From Geodermatophilaceae bacterium (lineage in GTDB: Bacteria; Actinomycetota; Actinomycetes; Mycobacteriales; Geodermatophilaceae): 10,896 nucleotides of DNA. The DNA lies in contig JACCSC010000414.1 in assembly GCA_013813215.1 (NCBI GenBank), positions 1 through 10,896 of the forward strand. The letters run 5' to 3'. A program made the position numbers and the translations under genes. Position 1 is the stretch's first letter. Every line of letters starts with the position of its first letter. The notes below the pieces were generated by a model. The model was not told the DNA's origin, searched no databases, and saw only the letters and a program-made list of their open reading frames with translations. Below are positions 8,797 through 10,896 of the stretch, in pieces.

Positions 8797-9206
8797 GAAC
8801 CGACACCACCACCGAGGTCGGCGAAGCCCGCCGCCGAGTCGAGCGGTTGCTCAGTGAGCTCCCGCGGGACGGCGAGGAGCAGCTGTCGTTCACCCAGCCG
8901 TGGGAGCTGCGCGCGTTCGCGGTGGCGGTCGCGGCCCACCAGAACGGACTGTACGACTGGAGCGAGTTCCAGTTGGCGTTGATCGGTGCCATCCGCCAGT
9001 GGGAGGACTCCGCCGGCAGCCGCGACGACCCCTTCCACTACTACGACAGGTGGTTGGAGGCCTTGGAATCGGTGCTGTCCGGAACCGGCGTGTTGGACGG
9101 CAGCGAGCTGGACCATCAGGCCAGCGTCGTTTTGGCCACCCCGCGCAATGCCGACCACCATCACGCGCGGCGTGACCCGGTGGCCGTGGACCCGGCTCAC
9201 GCCTAG
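8793..9206 (+). CDS. Nitrile hydratase accessory protein (cobalt-loading chaperone)
   Basis: This is a 137-residue protein of the nitrile hydratase accessory family (P14K, NhlE, NhhG type), which helps insert cobalt into the alpha subunit, in some systems by subunit exchange. It starts at the ATG that overlaps the alpha stop (ATGA). The core QPWELRAFAVAVAAHQNGLY, followed by WSEFQLALIGAI (about 35-67), is typical and resembles the N-terminal half of the beta subunit. FHYYDRWLEALE (81-92) follows. The C-terminal tail contains HHH (122-124) plus a further His near the end, which could bind metal. That role for the tail is inferred from composition. Its position directly after alpha is the usual one. 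Confidence 0.9.
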   Translation: MRTDTTTEVGEARRRVERLLSELPRDGEEQLSFTQPWELRAFAVAVAAHQNGLYDWSEFQLALIGAIRQWEDSAGSRDDPFHYYDRWLEALESVLSGTGVLDGSELDHQASVVLATPRNADHHHARRDPVAVDPAHA

Positions 9207-9209
9207 CTG

Positions 9210-9215
9210 AGGAGG
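9210..9215 (+). promoter_or_regulatory. Strong ribosome-binding site of cbtB
   Basis: AGGAGG stands five bases before the ATG at 9221. It is the best Shine-Dalgarno in the operon, in the 14-base gap after the accessory gene, where ATGA coupling ends. Confidence 0.75.
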
Positions 9216-9220
9216 CATCG

Positions 9221-9430
9221 ATGGCACTCGCAGTCCCGACACCGGCCGTTGCGCCCGTTCGAATCCCGCTGCGCGAGGTTCTTCCGTGGGCAGTGTTCGC
9301 CGGGGCGATCCTGCTGAGCCTGCTCTACCTGGTCGGCCTCGACCAGGGAGCGACGTCGGTGTTCTCCGGGCAGCTGCTGCACGAGTTCATGCACGACGGA
9401 CGGCACCTGCTCGCCATGCCCTGCCACTGA
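9221..9430 (+). CDS. cbtB: CbtB, small subunit of cobalt transporter
   Basis: CbtB is a short membrane protein found beside CbtA and predicted to take part in cobalt uptake. This protein has 69 residues. A single membrane helix spans about 21-41 (LPWAVFAGAILLSLLYLVGL). The C-terminus carries the family hallmark HEFMHDGRHLLAMPCH, with H54, H58, H62, C68 and H69 as likely metal ligands. The family often sits behind cobalamin riboswitches. Here it is inside a nitrile hydratase operon with only 14 bases upstream, so there is no room for a riboswitch. Cobalt supply for the nitrile hydratase is the natural reading. Confidence 0.92.
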   Translation: MALAVPTPAVAPVRIPLREVLPWAVFAGAILLSLLYLVGLDQGATSVFSGQLLHEFMHDGRHLLAMPCH

Positions 9431-9444
9431 CGGCGGGTCGGGCC

Positions 9445-10170
9445 ATGACCGTCCGGACACTGCTGGTCCGCGGGCTCGTTGCCGGGGTCGCCGCCGGCGT
9501 GCTGTCCTGGTTGTTCTCCTACCTCTTCGGCGAGCCGGCACTCAGGGATGCTCTCGCGTTCGAGGGTCACGCTCATGGCGAGGAGCTTGTCTCTCGCGGC
9601 GTACAGAGCACGATCGGCCTAGGGACAGCGCTGGTGCTGTACGGGGTGGCGATCGGTGGCCTGTTCGCCCTCGCGTACGCCGTGGCCTACGGACGGATCG
9701 GATCGCTAGGCCCGCGGGCGACGGCCGCGGTGCTGGCGGCCGGCGCCTTTGTCGTGGTCTTCCTGGTGCCGTTCCTCAAGTACCCGGCCAATCCCCCGGC
9801 CGCGACCGACGACAGCACGGTGGGCCAGCGCACCGGCCTCTATCTGGTGCTCGTGCTCGTGTCGGTGCTGCTCGCCGTCGGGTCGGTGCTGTTGGGGCGG
9901 CGCCTGCACCCGCGGGTCGGGGCCCGGAACGCCGTCCTGCTCGGCGGCGGTCTGTATCTCGCGGCCATCACCGTCGTGCTGCTCGTGCTGCCAACGGTGA
10001 GCCAGCCGCCCGCTGACTTCCCGGCGACGGTGCTGTACGAGTTCAGGCTGGCCTCGGTGGGCAACCAGGTGGTGCTGTGGGCCACCATCGGTTTGGTGTT
10101 CGGCGTATTCACTGCCAGGGCTCTGCCCCGGTCGCGGGCGGCGAGCGTGGACAGCGAGGTAGCGCCCTAG
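9445..10170 (+). CDS. cbtA: CbtA, membrane subunit of cobalt transporter
   Basis: CbtA is the larger membrane protein of the CbtAB cobalt uptake system. I take the ATG at 9445, 14 bases after cbtB, giving 241 residues. The longer open frame upstream overlaps cbtB and has no membrane-protein character. Hydrophobic segments lie near 5-28, 58-82, 92-111, 131-150, 163-183 and 206-225, so about six helices. Family features are FEGHAHGEELVSRGVQSTIG (39-58, two His likely binding metal) and VPFLKYPANPPA (108-119). The ribosome-binding site is weak, which suggests coupling to cbtB. It closes the operon. Transport of cobalt is known for the family only by association and partial experiment, so specificity rests largely on context. 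Confidence 0.92.
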   Translation: MTVRTLLVRGLVAGVAAGVLSWLFSYLFGEPALRDALAFEGHAHGEELVSRGVQSTIGLGTALVLYGVAIGGLFALAYAVAYGRIGSLGPRATAAVLAAGAFVVVFLVPFLKYPANPPAATDDSTVGQRTGLYLVLVLVSVLLAVGSVLLGRRLHPRVGARNAVLLGGGLYLAAITVVLLVLPTVSQPPADFPATVLYEFRLASVGNQVVLWATIGLVFGVFTARALPRSRAASVDSEVAP

Positions 10171-10245
10171 ACCTCTTCGTCGACTGCCCGGAGCGACGGG
10201 TGCGCCGGGTGGCCTTGGTTGCGTTCACCGAGAACAATCGCTGAC

Positions 10246-10896
10246 ATGGATCTGGGCCTGGCCGGCAGGGTGTACGTCGTTACCGGCGGGACGAGCGGTC
10301 TCGGGCGGGCCGGTGCCGAGGCTCTGGTCGGCGAAGGTGCCCAGGTCGTCGTCTGCGCGCGCGACCGCGGGCGGCTCGAGGAGACCGTCGCGGCGTTGGG
10401 TGAGGACCAGGCGACCGGCGTGGCCGGCGACCTCGCCGACCCGGCCCTCGCAGATCGGTTGGTGGAGCACGCGACCTCGACGTACGGACGGCTGGACGGG
10501 GCGCTGCTCAGCGTCGGCGGCCCGCCGCCCGGTTCGGTGGCCGACACCGAGGACGACGCCTGGCGGGCGGCGTTCGAGTCGATCTTCCTGGGTCAGCTGC
10601 GCTGCGCGCGGGCGGTGGCGGCCGGCCTCGGCGAGGGCGGTGCGATCGCGTTCGTGCTCTCATCGTCGGTGCGCTCCCCCATCCCCGGGCTGGCTACGTC
10701 CAACGGGTTGCGACCCGGGCTGGCGATGGCGGCCAAGACGCTGGCCGACGAACTGGGACCGCGTGGCATCCGGGTCAACGGGCTGCTGCCCGGACGGGTG
10801 GCCACCGTGCGCACGAAGCAGCTGGACGCCGCGCGCGGCGACGAGGCCGCCGCCCGTGCGGCCAGTGAAGCGGTGATCCCGCTGCGCCGGTACGGC
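10246..10896 (+). CDS. Short-chain dehydrogenase/reductase, atypical, 3' partial
   Basis: The Rossmann-fold SDR protein starts at the ATG at 10246 and is open to the window end (217 codons, no stop). The cofactor motif TGGTSGLG is at 13-20, CARDRGRLEE follows beta 2, and GDLADP (61-66) is at the adenine-ring position. NAG is replaced by SVGGPPPG (89-96). VLSSSVRSPIPGL supplies the catalytic-serine region (about 139-141). At the YxxxK site, alignment with LxxxELxxxGIRVNxxxPG gives TSNGLRPG, with Ser near 152 and Arg near 156 in place of Tyr and Lys. I recall a subgroup with SN-x-x-R here, so it may act differently from classical SDRs. It is 75 bases after cbtA with a weak ribosome-binding site. 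Membership of the nitrile operon is uncertain, and no substrate can be assigned. Confidence 0.88.
   Translation, partial: MDLGLAGRVYVVTGGTSGLGRAGAEALVGEGAQVVVCARDRGRLEETVAALGEDQATGVAGDLADPALADRLVEHATSTYGRLDGALLSVGGPPPGSVADTEDDAWRAAFESIFLGQLRCARAVAAGLGEGGAIAFVLSSSVRSPIPGLATSNGLRPGLAMAAKTLADELGPRGIRVNGLLPGRVATVRTKQLDAARGDEAAARAASEAVIPLRRYG

Noticed and set aside
9207..9220. Cobalamin riboswitch before cbtB
   Set aside because: The gap is only 14 bases and is filled by the ribosome-binding site.
10171..10245. Promoter or terminator between cbtA and the SDR gene
   Set aside because: No well-spaced -35/-10 pair and only a weak 5-bp stem (cccgg and ccggg) were found.

Overview
This is GC-rich DNA with densely packed, overlapping genes, GTG and TTG starts, and strong G/C third-position bias. 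It most likely comes from a high-GC actinobacterium (Actinomycetota). Gene content supports this: an actinobacterial-type aconitase, a cobalt-type nitrile hydratase operon and a D-amino-acid oxidase of the actinobacterial kind. I cannot name the genus.

Layout. (1) 1-2694, +: nearly complete aconitase, with its N-terminus outside the window. (2) 2694-5531: a decaying accessory stretch. In order it holds a frameshifted PH/GRAM-like gene; a GNAT acetyltransferase remnant with two frameshifts and a lost acetyl-CoA-binding core; an intact 108-residue protein with W-x3-GRPLPLG repeats; a D-amino-acid oxidase broken by an amber codon at a conserved Trp and two single-base shifts; a disrupted minus-strand alanine-rich lipoprotein; and the C-terminal stub of a second D-amino-acid oxidase. 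(3) 5532-5930: no gene, but three copies of a 20-bp TGATCATGGG repeat, two perfect hairpins and a good sigma70-like promoter. (4) 5931-10170, +: a tight operon of amidase, nitrile hydratase beta, nitrile hydratase alpha, nitrile hydratase accessory protein, CbtB and CbtA. (5) 10246 to the end, +: an atypical SDR protein cut off by the window edge.

How the genes work together. The operon encodes a two-step pathway: nitrile to amide by nitrile hydratase, then amide to carboxylate and ammonia by the amidase. The CTLCSC motif of the alpha subunit and the beta-before-alpha gene order both indicate a cobalt enzyme. The accessory protein would help cobalt loading, and CbtB-CbtA would bring cobalt into the cell. 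The pathway therefore carries its own metal supply. This is the best-supported and most interesting system in the window.

The second theme is decay. Every frameshift, stop and deletion I found lies between 2694 and 5531, while about 2.7 kb on the left and 5 kb on the right read cleanly. That distribution points to real pseudogenisation more than to random sequencing error, although some lesions sit in homopolymer runs and should be confirmed. I saw no rRNA, tRNA, CRISPR array or transposase.
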